A DNA stretch of 64,000 bases. It comes from QHXW01 sp963768075. Lineage in GTDB: Bacteria > Acidobacteriota > Terriglobia > Bryobacterales > Bryobacteraceae. This document shows, piece after piece, positions 9,701 to 18,318 of this stretch; position 1 is the stretch's first letter, and each line of letters starts with the position of its first letter. The notes under the pieces were generated by a model. That model did no database searches. It was not told the origin of the DNA and saw nothing but the letters and a program-made list of their open reading frames with translations. Both the position numbers and the translations under genes were made by a program. The stretch covers positions 62,001 to 126,000 of the forward strand of contig CAVYHD010000018.1 of assembly GCA_963768075.1 (NCBI GenBank), read 5' to 3'.

Positions 9701-10468
9701 TTGACGACTTTTGAGCATGAGCTGGATGTGTGCCGGTTGGCTGCGCTTCGGGCCGGCGAGATCGCCCTGCGCTACCGCGAGCACGGCATCGGGTACGACT
9801 CCAAGTCCGACGACTCCCCGGTGACTAAGGCCGATCGCGAATGCGAGCAGGTGATTGCTCTGGCACTCGAGCAAGCCTTTCCGGAGGATGGGCTTCTCGG
9901 GGAAGAGGGCGCCGTGAAGGCTTCGCGCAGCGGCCGCCGGTGGATCATCGATCCCATCGATGGCACCCGCGACTACGTGCGCGGCGTGCCGGTCTGGGCC
10001 ACGCTCATCGGCCTGGAACAGGATGGCGAGGTCGTAGCGGGTGTTGCCCACTTCGCTGGCCGCGGCGAAACCTACTTCGCCTCGCGTGGCTCCGGCGCTT
10101 TCTGCAACGACGTCCGCATCCACATTTCGAACATCACCAAGGTTGCCGAAGCCGTGCTGTGCCTCACCGGCATCAACTCCTTTACCAAATATTCGTTTTC
10201 TCCCGAGCTGCTTTCCTGGATCCAGCCCTTTTGGTCGGTCCGCTGCTACGGCGGCTCGCTCGATGCGATGCTGGTCGCCCGCGGTGAAGCCGAGGTTTGG
10301 ATCGAGGCACAAGTCAAACCCTGGGACCTTGCCGCCCCGAAAATCATCACTGAAGAGGCCGGCGCGCTCTTCTTCGATTTCAAAGGCGTCAGTACAATCA
10401 AGGGCGGTAACGCCGTGGCTTGTGTGCCCGCGCTCGCCGAAGGAATGCGCCGTTTCCTCAGCCGATGA
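9701..10468 (+). CDS. Inositol monophosphatase / histidinol-phosphatase family enzyme
   Basis: The protein carries all family motifs: metal ligand Glu in LLGEEGA, the signature IIDPIDGTRDYVRG with two Asp metal ligands, and the C-terminal KPWDLAAPKIITEEAG block with the third Asp. At about 255 residues it has the usual length. The start is uncertain: TTG 9701 has GGAG six bases upstream, GTG 9683 is the alternative; upstream sequence to 9554 is antisense to the divergent gene. The product hydrolyses a phosphomonoester with Mg2+. Relatives include histidinol-phosphatase (HisN type) and inositol-1-phosphatase; GTRDYVRG leans to the HisN-like branch but is not decisive. Its stop codon overlaps the start of the alcohol dehydrogenase gene (ATGA). 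Confidence 0.85.
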   Translation: MTTFEHELDVCRLAALRAGEIALRYREHGIGYDSKSDDSPVTKADRECEQVIALALEQAFPEDGLLGEEGAVKASRSGRRWIIDPIDGTRDYVRGVPVWATLIGLEQDGEVVAGVAHFAGRGETYFASRGSGAFCNDVRIHISNITKVAEAVLCLTGINSFTKYSFSPELLSWIQPFWSVRCYGGSLDAMLVARGEAEVWIEAQVKPWDLAAPKIITEEAGALFFDFKGVSTIKGGNAVACVPALAEGMRRFLSR

Positions 10469-11513
10469 GTATTCCCGCGCTCACTGCCGAACTCACCGGC
10501 CTTCGCCAGTTCCGCCTCGTCGAGCGCTCCATTGCCGATCCCGGTCCCGGGGAAATCCAGGTCCGTGTGGCCGCTGTCGGGGTGTGTGGTTCCGATATTC
10601 ATTCTTATTCCGAAGGCGCCGTCGGCGACTCGCCTTGCGTCTATCCCATGGTTCTCGGGCACGAGCCCGCCGGCCTCGTTGTGAAGACCGGCGCAGGCGC
10701 CACCGGCTGGTCACCTGGCGACCGCGCTGCTCTTGAGCCCGCGCTCTACTGCTATCACTGCGAATTCTGCCTCTCCGGACATCACAACGTCTGCGAGAAG
10801 TTGCGCTTCATGAGCAATCCCGAAGAGCCCGGCTTTTTTCGCGAGTACCTCAATCTGCCCGCGCGAAACCTGCTTGCGCTGCCCGTGGGCATGGGTCTGG
10901 AGATCGCGACCATGATCGAACCCCTGGCCGTCGTGCTCCACTCCATGCAGTTCGTGGCCCTTCAGCCCGGAGAAACCGCGGTCGTTTTCGGTGCTGGACC
11001 CATCGGCCTGCTTACCGTGATCGCCTTGAAGCTCGCCGGCGCAAAACGCGTCTGGGCCGTCGACCCAGTGGCGCACCGGCTCGATCTCGCACGCGCTGCC
11101 GGCGCCGATGCCGTGCTCGACCCGCGTGCCGTCGACCCTGTGCGCCAGATCCTACAAGACACCGGCAATCGCGGCGTCGACGTGGCCATCGATTGCGGTG
11201 GCCGGCACGACAGCATCAACCAGTCGATCCACGCCACTCGCAACGCCGGCCGCGTCGTGATGACCGCCATCCCTCCGAGGTGCGCGTGCCTGTGGAGTTC
11301 AGCCCTTTGCGCCGCAAGGAAATCACGCTCTATAACGTCCGCCGCTCAAACCACGAATCCGCCGGCGCCTTGGCCATGCTGACCCAGAACCTCCCCCGCT
11401 TCGCGCCGCTTGTCACGCATACCCGCCCCCTCGAACAGATCGGACAGGCTTTCTCCCAGTTGGAGCATTACACGGACGGCGTGGGCAAGCTTGTGATCAC
11501 GTTCGCAAAATAA
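10465..11513 (+). pseudogene. Zinc-dependent alcohol/sorbitol dehydrogenase, one frameshift
   Basis: A medium-chain dehydrogenase starting at ATG 10465 that overlaps the previous stop. It shows the catalytic zinc ligands (GVCGSDIHS and GHEPAG), the structural zinc cysteine cluster (CEFCLSGHHNVC) and the Rossmann GAGPIG. The frame is lost at a CCC run at 11271-11273 (one base missing); the following frame supplies the normal C-terminus from SEVRVPVEF to LVITFAK ending at 11513. Expected intact length is about 349 residues. Either a fresh pseudogene or a sequencing indel. The substrate is probably a polyol or sugar; pairing with a sugar-phosphatase-like enzyme supports that loosely. Confidence 0.85.
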
Positions 11514-11527
11514 TGCGACCATAAGTC

Positions 11528-12310
11528 ATGCATCGCCCTTGGCGCCTCGTGTGCTGCGCGCTCTGGCTTGCGCCAGCCCCGGCCCCGCAGGAGCGCGCTG
11601 TCGAGAGCGTGTTGCCCGCCCTCGCCTACGGCGGGAAGTGCTCCTCTACCGTTGAGCTGCACAACCTCAGCGACCGCCCGGTAACCCTCGAGCTGGAAGG
11701 ACACAAGAGTAGCGGCGCTCTGGCTGCATTGGTTGGACACCCGTCCATGACCATCCATCTCAACCCCGTCGAGCACACCAGTTTCAAGCTGCAGGTCGAG
11801 GAAGAAACCACCAGCGCCTGGATCAAGGTGAAAGAGATCGTTCCCTCGCCCCGCCTCACCTCCGTGGTTGCCGTCAGCGGCTCGACCGAGTGCGTTGCCG
11901 GCGATCAGTTGCGAAGGACTCCCCGCGAACTCGCCTATCCCACCCGCAACCCGTGGTTCTCCGGGAACGTTTCCGAAATCCCCGCCGAAGAGCTCCTGGT
12001 CATCAACACCTCGGAGCATGCCGCGAGAGTCTGGCTTTGCTACTCCGCGGGCAATCTCTACACCGTGCCTAGAGAGCACGCTACGGCGCAGCTGACTCCG
12101 CTCTGCTCAAGCGACGCCGTCGTGCAGATTCCGCCTTTTGGCAGCCGCCAGTTTCCCGTGCAGCGCGAAAGCAGCGCTTACTTCTCGCTGAAGACCGAAG
12201 GCGCGGCCATCGTCCTCCAGATGCTCCGCCCGCTCGATTCGACCGTGCGTATGTACACCGTCGATTCCGCCATCACCTTCGGCCGCGAGGAACAACCGGA
12301 CGGGCGCTAG
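11528..12310 (+). CDS. Exported hypothetical protein, Ig-like beta-sandwich
   Basis: 260 residues with a short N-terminal signal (RLVCCALWLAPAPA). The body is beta-rich with a pattern typical of small Ig-like or transglutaminase-adjacent sandwiches (SSTVELHNLSDRPVTLEL, later AEELLVINTSEHAARVWL). Several cysteines could form disulfides. No catalytic motif is visible. It starts 15 bp after the dehydrogenase and ends overlapping by 4 bp the convergent gene 12307-12843. Family unknown to me beyond being widespread in Acidobacteria-like genomes, which I infer from style rather than a search. Confidence 0.6.
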   Translation: MHRPWRLVCCALWLAPAPAPQERAVESVLPALAYGGKCSSTVELHNLSDRPVTLELEGHKSSGALAALVGHPSMTIHLNPVEHTSFKLQVEEETTSAWIKVKEIVPSPRLTSVVAVSGSTECVAGDQLRRTPRELAYPTRNPWFSGNVSEIPAEELLVINTSEHAARVWLCYSAGNLYTVPREHATAQLTPLCSSDAVVQIPPFGSRQFPVQRESSAYFSLKTEGAAIVLQMLRPLDSTVRMYTVDSAITFGREEQPDGR

Positions 12311-12843
12311 GCTCCGCCCATGTACGTGACGTGAACGTAAGTGCCCAGCCGCACGTTGTACGCCAGGTACCAGCCAACGTGATCCGGGTCCTCGTAGATC
12401 ACGACCTGGTCACTGTTCCAGAGCCAGTCACCGCAGAAACCAAGATCAAACGAAGCCACGCTGAAGTAGAAGCCGCCAAACCAGAACCGGCTCGGACCAC
12501 CTCCCTCAATCCGGAAAACGTGCCCACGGCCGAAACCGCCCGTGAAGTGACCGTGCTCCCACGGGTGATCCAAATGATAGTTCGCATCAGCGCGGCCGGT
12601 TTCGTGCCCCACCCATTTACCGTTCGCGTGCACGTGTGGTGCTTCCGGATGCCCCGCCTTGTCGTTGAACTTGCGGCCCGCCGCGGCCGCATGCGGTGTG
12701 CCTTTCACCGGCGCAGGCCCATGCTTCGGAATATTTCTTTCGCCGCCTCCGACTTCCGCGCGTCCGCCCTTTTCGCCTTTTTGCGCCCAGGCCGCAGCCG
12801 AGAACAGCAACGATACTGCCAACAGTCCGATCAGCTTCTTCAT
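12307..12843 (-). CDS. Exported hypothetical protein, His/Gly-rich
   Basis: A 178-residue protein with a clear signal peptide (MKKLIGLLAVSLLFSAAAWA) followed by a charged Gly/His-rich linker (residues about 22-100, including many HxH and HP pairs) and a compact aromatic C-terminal domain (SRFWFGGFYFSVASFDLGFC, NSDQVVIYEDPDHVGWYLAYN). The C-terminal pattern recurs in short secreted proteins of soil Acidobacteria; function unknown. The His-rich segment could bind metal, which is inference only. Confidence 0.65.
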   Translation of the reverse strand: MKKLIGLLAVSLLFSAAAWAQKGEKGGRAEVGGGERNIPKHGPAPVKGTPHAAAAGRKFNDKAGHPEAPHVHANGKWVGHETGRADANYHLDHPWEHGHFTGGFGRGHVFRIEGGGPSRFWFGGFYFSVASFDLGFCGDWLWNSDQVVIYEDPDHVGWYLAYNVRLGTYVHVTYMGGA

Positions 12844-12970
12844 CCCAGCCTCCGTCCAAATGATAGCGCACTAGGGCATCCGATTTGACTTCCGAAGCCC
12901 CACCTGGAACCACTGCGGCGGCAGTCCCTGGTACACGGCGACACCACTGCGGAACCGACGCACACACTTC

Positions 12971-14236
12971 TCAGAAGTAGGTTTGATACCACTCGCGGAC
13001 ATTGTAGAAATCATCGACAACCGGGATCATCCTCCATTTGTCGAACGCCGTGCACGGATGCGAGATGCCGCAACAGACGCGGTCGCCGACTGATAGGTGT
13101 TCCACCGGCCCGCGGAGATAGGCATGTTGATCATTCAGGTGAGTGATCCGAGCGCCGTCCAGCGGGATACGGTCGGCAAGGCGCTTCGAGTCCGGTAACG
13201 CGAACAGAGGGATCGGTAAATCAATATCGTACGCACAATCTCTCTTGCCAAAGGTGACAATCGCCGTGCCTGGATCGCGCAGCGACTGCACATAGGACCA
13301 TAGCTCTAGTGCGGGCATGAATTCCGGCGCTGCTTCACTGCCCCCGCGCGACCTCGCCGCCAGAAGTCTCTTCTGGTAGAGGCTGTGATCGTGTGTCACA
13401 TAGCACCCGCCTCGGAGCACCACGCGAAACCGCCCGCTGACCGCTTGCGCCGCATGCCGCACGCGATCGAGGAACGCCGTGCCTCCCACGCTGAGAAGAG
13501 GAGGTTCGAGACCTTCGGCTCCGCGCGCGCCCAGCGCCGACGCGAGATAGAGGACGCCTTCGAGAAACTCGTCTACTTGCCGGACCTCGTCGTTCGGACC
13601 GGCGTCAGAGTGAGCCAGTCCCTCGAAGCCTTCGACGCCCACGTAAGTAATCAGGCGGCGATTGTATTGGATCGCTTCGTAGACCCTGAGCGCCTCCTCC
13701 AGCGAACGCGTACCGGTCCGCCAATTCGTCCTGCCCCATTCGACCAGCGCGTTCACCGGCCGAGGCGCGCCGGCCCCGTCGAGGTGTTTTGCAAGTTGCT
13801 GCACGGCCTCGACGCTGTCGACCAGGCAATAGACTTCCAGATCTTGATTGTCCTTCATCGCCCCGGCAAGGGACGAAACCGAAGCTCTTCCAATCACTTG
13901 GTTAGCGATCAGGATGCGGCTGACGCCAGCCCGCACGCATACCATCGCATGGCTCGCGGTAGAGACCGTGATCGCCCACGCGCCCGCGTCCAGTTGCCTG
14001 CGATAAATCTGCGGGCACATAGTTGTCTTGCCGTGCGGTGCCAGGAGCAATCCGTTGCGCCGGCACCATTCCGACATCGCTGCGATGTTGTGAGCCAGGG
14101 CCGTTTCCTTCAACACGAGGAGAGGGAAGTGAAGGTCATCGGCCAGGACGTTCCAGCCGCGGTCCGGAGGGGGGCTATAGGGAACGCCTTTGTCAACACA
14201 GTCCGGAGCTCGATCGGGAAATTTCGATTGGTTCAT
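12971..14236 (-). CDS. PLP-dependent D-threonine aldolase / D-serine dehydratase-like protein
   Basis: Starting at ATG 14236 (MNQSKF) the product is 421 residues. It has the alanine-racemase-type TIM barrel: the PLP lysine in LLAPHGKTTMCPQ, strands with ILIANQV and VNALVEWG, GVEGFEG, and a C-terminal DSD1-like domain ending in the metal-site segment ISHPCTAFDKW. These features match D-threonine aldolase and D-serine dehydratase (DSD1) relatives, which act on D-beta-hydroxy amino acids with PLP and a divalent metal. The frame is open upstream to 14326 but homology starts at the chosen ATG. Monocistronic, with tRNA-Cys upstream on the same strand. Confidence 0.78.
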   Translation of the reverse strand: MNQSKFPDRAPDCVDKGVPYSPPPDRGWNVLADDLHFPLLVLKETALAHNIAAMSEWCRRNGLLLAPHGKTTMCPQIYRRQLDAGAWAITVSTASHAMVCVRAGVSRILIANQVIGRASVSSLAGAMKDNQDLEVYCLVDSVEAVQQLAKHLDGAGAPRPVNALVEWGRTNWRTGTRSLEEALRVYEAIQYNRRLITYVGVEGFEGLAHSDAGPNDEVRQVDEFLEGVLYLASALGARGAEGLEPPLLSVGGTAFLDRVRHAAQAVSGRFRVVLRGGCYVTHDHSLYQKRLLAARSRGGSEAAPEFMPALELWSYVQSLRDPGTAIVTFGKRDCAYDIDLPIPLFALPDSKRLADRIPLDGARITHLNDQHAYLRGPVEHLSVGDRVCCGISHPCTAFDKWRMIPVVDDFYNVREWYQTYF

Positions 14237-14400
14237 CTGTCCATTATGTCCCGCGGGCAGCGTCAGGCGAACGGTGGGACCAGAAGAACATTTGCCGCCG
14301 GCTCGCCCGATCGCGGTCCGGCCCAATGGCCCGCGCTATAGTCCCCTACCTGGGTCCATCGAGCGATTTTCCAAGCGATCCGAAATGGAGTGAATTCTGG

Positions 14401-14472
14401 AGGCGCGGGTCGGAATCGAACCGACGGATAAAGGTTTTGCAGACCTTAGCCTTACCACTTGGCTACCGCGCC
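14401..14472 (-). tRNA. tRNA-Cys (GCA)
   Basis: A full cloverleaf on the minus strand: seven-pair acceptor stem (GGCGCGG with CCGCGCC), D-arm with GCC/GGC, anticodon stem AAGGT/ACCTT around loop CTGCAAA, so anticodon GCA, and T-arm GTCGG-TTCGATT-CCGAC. The discriminator base is U, the identity base for Cys tRNAs. No encoded CCA: the base after the discriminator continues into unrelated sequence. Length 72. Confidence 0.95.
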
Positions 14473-14665
14473 CAACCGAAGGTCACTTCTGCAAAATAGC
14501 GCGCGGTCGTCCAGGAAGTCAATCCGGTCGTCTTTGACGGCCCCCAATAAAATGTGGTGTCTGTCGATGTCTCGAAGCGCCGCCGATTCTTGTACTCCAC
14601 CACCACGCGGCGTCGGAGCGCGCCGTGCTATTCTGACCTCCAAGATCCACCGCCTTGAGGGCGCC

Positions 14666-15172
14666 ATGGCGAGTAAGTATTATTTGAGCATTAAAGGAAA
14701 CAAACAAGGGCAATTCAGCGCCCCCCGCAGCCAGATCGCGGTGTCGTCGTTTCAGTGGGGCGGAGTGGTGGGAGCGAGTCAGCAAATCGTCATTGGCGGC
14801 AATCGCACCGAAACTGTTGGCGCAAGCCAGACCATCTCAATCGGCGGCAGTCGAATCGAAACCGTTGGCTCAAACCAAACCATCACCGTCGGCGGCAGTC
14901 GAACCGAAACCGTTGGCTCAAACGAAACCATCACCATTGGTGGCGCTGCCACGCTGACGATCACCAAGCCGGCGGGCGCGGAAGATTCACAGTTCGTTAC
15001 AGCCTTGGTGCTGCGGGAACGGCTGGAGATTCAGTATGGTCCTCAATGGAAAGTCGGACATCAGTTGGCAGTCGCAACGCTGACGAGCGCGGTTGTGACC
15101 AGCGTCCGCAGTGCCGGGCGGCTGAAGGAAATTACTTTCAACTTCATCCCCCATCGCATTGTGTCATCTTAA
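14666..15172 (+). CDS. Hcp-like tube protein with inserted VgrG/gp5-type octapeptide repeats
   Basis: 168 residues from ATG 14666. The N-terminus (MASKYYLSIKGNKQGQFSA) and the C-terminal part (LTITKPAGAEDSQFVTALVL, then a strand pair ending KEITFNFIPH) follow the type VI secretion Hcp fold pattern and can be lined up with the second Hcp in this window (26800-27264). Between them, about residues 35-93, where Hcp has its extended loop, lie about seven octapeptides of the form V/I-G-x-x-x-x-x-x (VGASQTIS, IGGSRIET, VGSNQTIT, VGGSRTET, VGSNETIT). That is the pattern of the triple-stranded beta-helix of VgrG and phage gp5 spikes. No other type VI genes are nearby. Function unknown; see findings. 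Confidence 0.65.
   Translation: MASKYYLSIKGNKQGQFSAPRSQIAVSSFQWGGVVGASQQIVIGGNRTETVGASQTISIGGSRIETVGSNQTITVGGSRTETVGSNETITIGGAATLTITKPAGAEDSQFVTALVLRERLEIQYGPQWKVGHQLAVATLTSAVVTSVRSAGRLKEITFNFIPHRIVSS
14768..14947 (+). repeat. 48-bp coding tandem repeat (two octapeptides per unit)
   Basis: Within the Hcp-like gene, a 48-bp unit recurs about three and a half times, each beginning near a GGCGGCAGTCGAA-like core and encoding two octapeptides. The last two units are nearly identical at DNA level, which indicates recent internal duplication. Confidence 0.8.
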
Positions 15173-15188
15173 AGGGCTGTGCCAGCTC

Positions 15189-16184
15189 TTACCTTCGCAC
15201 CGCCCACGCCAGCCCATCCGGCTCTTTCCCTACCTCCAGATGACTCGACACCTCCAGTGACTTCAGATCGACGGTCACAACATAGTTATCCGGCGAGCAC
15301 GCCACAAATGCGCGCGTGCCGTCCGGTTGCATCAGAATGCCCGCCGCGCCGTGCCCAATCTTCACGCGCTTCACGTCCTTGCCAGTCGACGCATCCAGAA
15401 TCACCAGGTCCCCGCCGCTCAACGAAGAAATAAACACCAGCTTTCCATCCAGTGTAAATTTCAGCCGGTTCGCTCCCTTCACGTTCGCCTCGAGCGTCCT
15501 CGTCAGCGTCTTGGTCGCAACGTCGATGATGGAAACTGTCCCGTCCTGCGCGTTCGCCGTCCAGATTTCTTTGCCGTCCGGCGAAACATCAAAACCCTCG
15601 TCGCCTCGGCCCACCCCCACCACCGTCTCCTCCCAATTGCCTCCCCGCCCCTGCCTTCGCTCGCGTTTCTCGATGATCGTTACCGTCGCCGAGCTGACGT
15701 TTGTCGTAATGATCCGCTTCAGATCCTCCGACACAAAAATCATATGCGTTCGATCCTGGCCTGTGCCCAGCACCCAATCGATTTTCTTCGTCGCAGGATC
15801 GTAACTGCCGATCGCTTTCGCCGCTTCCGCCGTAAACCAGACCTTCCCGCCCGTGAAAACCAGGCCGTGAGGACCGCGCAACGCGCCCAAATCCACCGGA
15901 GCCAGAGCCTTCTGCCCCACCAGATCCACCACAGTGATGGTGTTGTACACTCCGCCGCCGTAATTGGAAATGTAGGCGAACCTTCCGTCGCTGGATGCGA
16001 TCACTTCATGGGGATCCGGCCCCGCGGGAACCCGCGCCAAAATTTTCAACGTGGATGGATCGACAATCGCGAGCGTGCTGTCCGCCTTGGCGAGCACCAA
16101 TAGCGCGTTCGACGGCGTACTCTCCGCAAAAACGGCATTGACGGTCACTATAACAAACAGAAGAGCGAACGAACCGGTGGTCAT
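15189..16184 (-). CDS. Exported YncE/YVTN-type beta-propeller protein
   Basis: 331 residues with a signal peptide (FALLFVIVTVNAVFAES). It contains seven-bladed propeller repeats of the YVTN/YncE class, for example DPHEVIASSDGRFAYISNYG, DEGFDVSPDGKEIWTANAQD, ANRLKFTLDGKLVFISSLSG and GILMQPDGTRAFVACSPDNY. Typical role is a periplasmic or extracellular binding scaffold. It is the last gene of the minus-strand cytochrome set, 61 bp after the barrel gene, so it may be an accessory of that complex, though the family is also very common on its own. Confidence 0.8.
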   Translation of the reverse strand: MTTGSFALLFVIVTVNAVFAESTPSNALLVLAKADSTLAIVDPSTLKILARVPAGPDPHEVIASSDGRFAYISNYGGGVYNTITVVDLVGQKALAPVDLGALRGPHGLVFTGGKVWFTAEAAKAIGSYDPATKKIDWVLGTGQDRTHMIFVSEDLKRIITTNVSSATVTIIEKRERRQGRGGNWEETVVGVGRGDEGFDVSPDGKEIWTANAQDGTVSIIDVATKTLTRTLEANVKGANRLKFTLDGKLVFISSLSGGDLVILDASTGKDVKRVKIGHGAAGILMQPDGTRAFVACSPDNYVVTVDLKSLEVSSHLEVGKEPDGLAWAVRR

Positions 16185-16245
16185 GATTCTCTACTCTAAC
16201 TCACGGCCTGATGGAACGAATTTCCGCGGAATAAAAGGGTGGGCG

Positions 16246-18318
16246 CTACCGAGTCAAGTGCATTCCAAGCGTCACCAACTGCGACCGGAAACCTTCATAT
16301 AGATAGAACGCCTCGGAGAAGCCCTCGTAGCGCCACTCCCCGTACCAGCTCATGCGCTTGTACGACGGCGTGGTAAACCGCATGGTCGGCTGATAGAATT
16401 CCGTCGGCCGGCTCCCCGAGGACCGGAACAGCGAGCCGCCGGCGCTCAGCCGCGGCCCGTTCGCGCCGAATCCCGGAAGCACCACGTTCACCAGCGCGCT
16501 GGCTTCGTGCACATTGTCCCGGTAAAGCGAATCCCCGGTGGTAAAATCCTGGGGCACGATATACGTGATGTTCGACCGCAGCGTGGCTTGCGTGTATTCG
16601 CCGGTCACCGTGACCCTCTTGCTGTTGTTCGGAGTCCACGTCACCGACGCCGAATTATCGCGGCTCAGGAAGTCGTAATTCACCGCCGGATTCGGATTCT
16701 GATTGCTCAATACCGAAAATCCCGCCGAGAACACCAGCGACGGCCGCACCTGGTAGCGTGCCTGGATGCGCGCCTTCTGGTAATCTTGCAGGCTCGTCCG
16801 GAAATAGGCCCGATCTCCGCCGGAGCCTTCAAAATCGACGCTGAGCGAAAGGCCCCCGTGCGCCCGGTAACTTACGCCTCCCAGTCCCACCTGCCGCCTG
16901 AGCTGCCCCGTTTCCGTGGGTGATCCGGAAATGAGCGCGCCGTCAGTCAGCCCGTCGCCCCACTCGTAGCGGTAGCCGCCGCGCAGTGTGATCCGCGAAG
17001 TCAGGTCAAACAGCGCGTCCACCTGCTCCCGGTTGTAATTCATCACCATCAGGTCCGTGAAACTGTTGAGTAGCGTGGTCATTGCGGGTGTGAGGATCTG
17101 CTGGCTGAGCACGGCGGACGAGGTATTGTGCAACCGGTCCGTCGTCCAGGATTCGATTACCCGCAACCGCCGCGTCGGCCGTATTTCGAAGCCGAGCCTC
17201 GCGGTCGTGTGCGGCTGCTTAGCCGCCGCATTCAACAGGTCGAGTTCGCTCGTGTAAAACAGCAGCGTCGTCAGGTCCGCGAACTGGCCCACGTTGTATT
17301 GCGAGTAATTCACGTTCGTGTCGGGACGGCTGTACAGGAACTCTCCGAACAGGTCCAGCCAGGAAGTCGGGTTGGCGGTCAGAACAGCTTTGCTATAGAT
17401 ACTGTCTCCGCGCACTCCGTAAGATTGCGTCAAGCTGGTCAAATCGAGCTGTTCGCCGAGAAGCGTCGAAGTGTTATTGCCTAAATTCTGGGCGCTCGTG
17501 AAAACTTGCTGGTCGTCCTTGAAAGTCGTCCCGCCCTGCTCCAGCGTCACGTGAAACTTTTTCAGCTCCAGACGGACCCCGCCGCGGTAATTATCGGTTC
17601 TGTCTCGCGGCCGGTCCTCCACCGGATACGAATTGATCCCGTTGACAAAATCGGTCACGCCGGTGCCGTACCCCGAATCGTGCGAATAACCCACATACGG
17701 CACAATCCAGTGGCCTGGCAGCAATTCCAGCTCGAAATCCATCATCCGGCGGTGCGAGTCGAAAGACTGTTGATCGAGAAAGATCCCGCTGCCGATCGTC
17801 GGATCCGCGAATGACGGCAGAAAATTGAAATACGCGACATCGCGGTAATCGAAGTTGAACCGGTACCAGTCGTGGCGTATGGCATCCACGTGCGCCGTGG
17901 TATAAGGATCGCCCCCCCAGCCGCTGCCACGCACGTCGATGCGATCGAACCATTTCCGCGCGGCGCTTTCAATAGTCAGGTCCAGCCCTAGCAGGCGCAC
18001 ACCCGATCCCATGTCCACCACGGAGCGGTATGTGTCCAGGCTCCCGCCTACGCTATTGAACCGGTAACCCAGGTCCAAGCTTCCCGTGACGGTGGTCTCC
18101 GGCGTCGGCACCACAGGCGCCGCGGCTGCCTCCTGCGCGGCCGGCGCCGCCACAGGCGCCGCGGGTGTCCCCTGCGCGGCCGGTGCCGCCACGGGCGCCA
18201 CGGGTGCTGCCTGCGAGGCCGGTGCCGCAACCGGCGTCGCGGGTGTCTCCTGCGCGGCCGGCGCCGCCTGTTGCGCCGCGAGCGGTAATGCCGCCAGAAC
18301 GAGCAGCCAGGCCCTCAT
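16246..18318 (-). CDS. MtrB/PioB-like outer-membrane beta-barrel protein
   Basis: 690 residues from ATG 18318. It has a signal peptide (MRAWLLVLAALPLAAQ), a Pro/Ala linker of four near-identical repeats (residues about 18-65), then alternating amphipathic strands through the whole body (TVTGSLDLGYRFNSVGGS at the start, LVTLGMHLTR at the C-terminus with a terminal aromatic-poor LTR end). MtrB and PioB form a barrel that sheathes a decaheme MtrA partner through the outer membrane. The start overlaps the stop of the decaheme mtrA-like gene (ATGA), strong evidence for a joint role. The CxxC near the N-terminus of Shewanella MtrB is absent. Total sequence similarity to known MtrB cannot be measured here. 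Confidence 0.75.
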   Translation of the reverse strand: MRAWLLVLAALPLAAQQAAPAAQETPATPVAAPASQAAPVAPVAAPAAQGTPAAPVAAPAAQEAAAAPVVPTPETTVTGSLDLGYRFNSVGGSLDTYRSVVDMGSGVRLLGLDLTIESAARKWFDRIDVRGSGWGGDPYTTAHVDAIRHDWYRFNFDYRDVAYFNFLPSFADPTIGSGIFLDQQSFDSHRRMMDFELELLPGHWIVPYVGYSHDSGYGTGVTDFVNGINSYPVEDRPRDRTDNYRGGVRLELKKFHVTLEQGGTTFKDDQQVFTSAQNLGNNTSTLLGEQLDLTSLTQSYGVRGDSIYSKAVLTANPTSWLDLFGEFLYSRPDTNVNYSQYNVGQFADLTTLLFYTSELDLLNAAAKQPHTTARLGFEIRPTRRLRVIESWTTDRLHNTSSAVLSQQILTPAMTTLLNSFTDLMVMNYNREQVDALFDLTSRITLRGGYRYEWGDGLTDGALISGSPTETGQLRRQVGLGGVSYRAHGGLSLSVDFEGSGGDRAYFRTSLQDYQKARIQARYQVRPSLVFSAGFSVLSNQNPNPAVNYDFLSRDNSASVTWTPNNSKRVTVTGEYTQATLRSNITYIVPQDFTTGDSLYRDNVHEASALVNVVLPGFGANGPRLSAGGSLFRSSGSRPTEFYQPTMRFTTPSYKRMSWYGEWRYEGFSEAFYLYEGFRSQLVTLGMHLTR
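18105..18275 (-). repeat. 42-bp coding tandem repeats, Pro/Ala linker of the MtrB-like barrel
   Basis: About four copies of a 42-bp GC-rich unit encode AAPAAQ-TPAAPVA-like 14-residue repeats directly after the signal peptide. Slippage-prone, so copy number may vary between strains. Confidence 0.75.

Noticed and set aside
9653..10312. Long upstream extension of the minus-strand 9284-9652 frame (342 residues in total)
   Set aside because: The extension is antisense to the inositol-phosphatase-like gene, which has full family motifs on the plus strand; the true product begins at 9652.
14768..14947. Regular 48-bp repeats considered as a CRISPR array
   Set aside because: The units are contiguous without unique spacers and lie in frame in a protein; they encode beta-helix octads.
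18105..18275. 42-bp repeats considered as a CRISPR or regulatory array
   Set aside because: No spacers, coding throughout, and a simple Pro/Ala linker.
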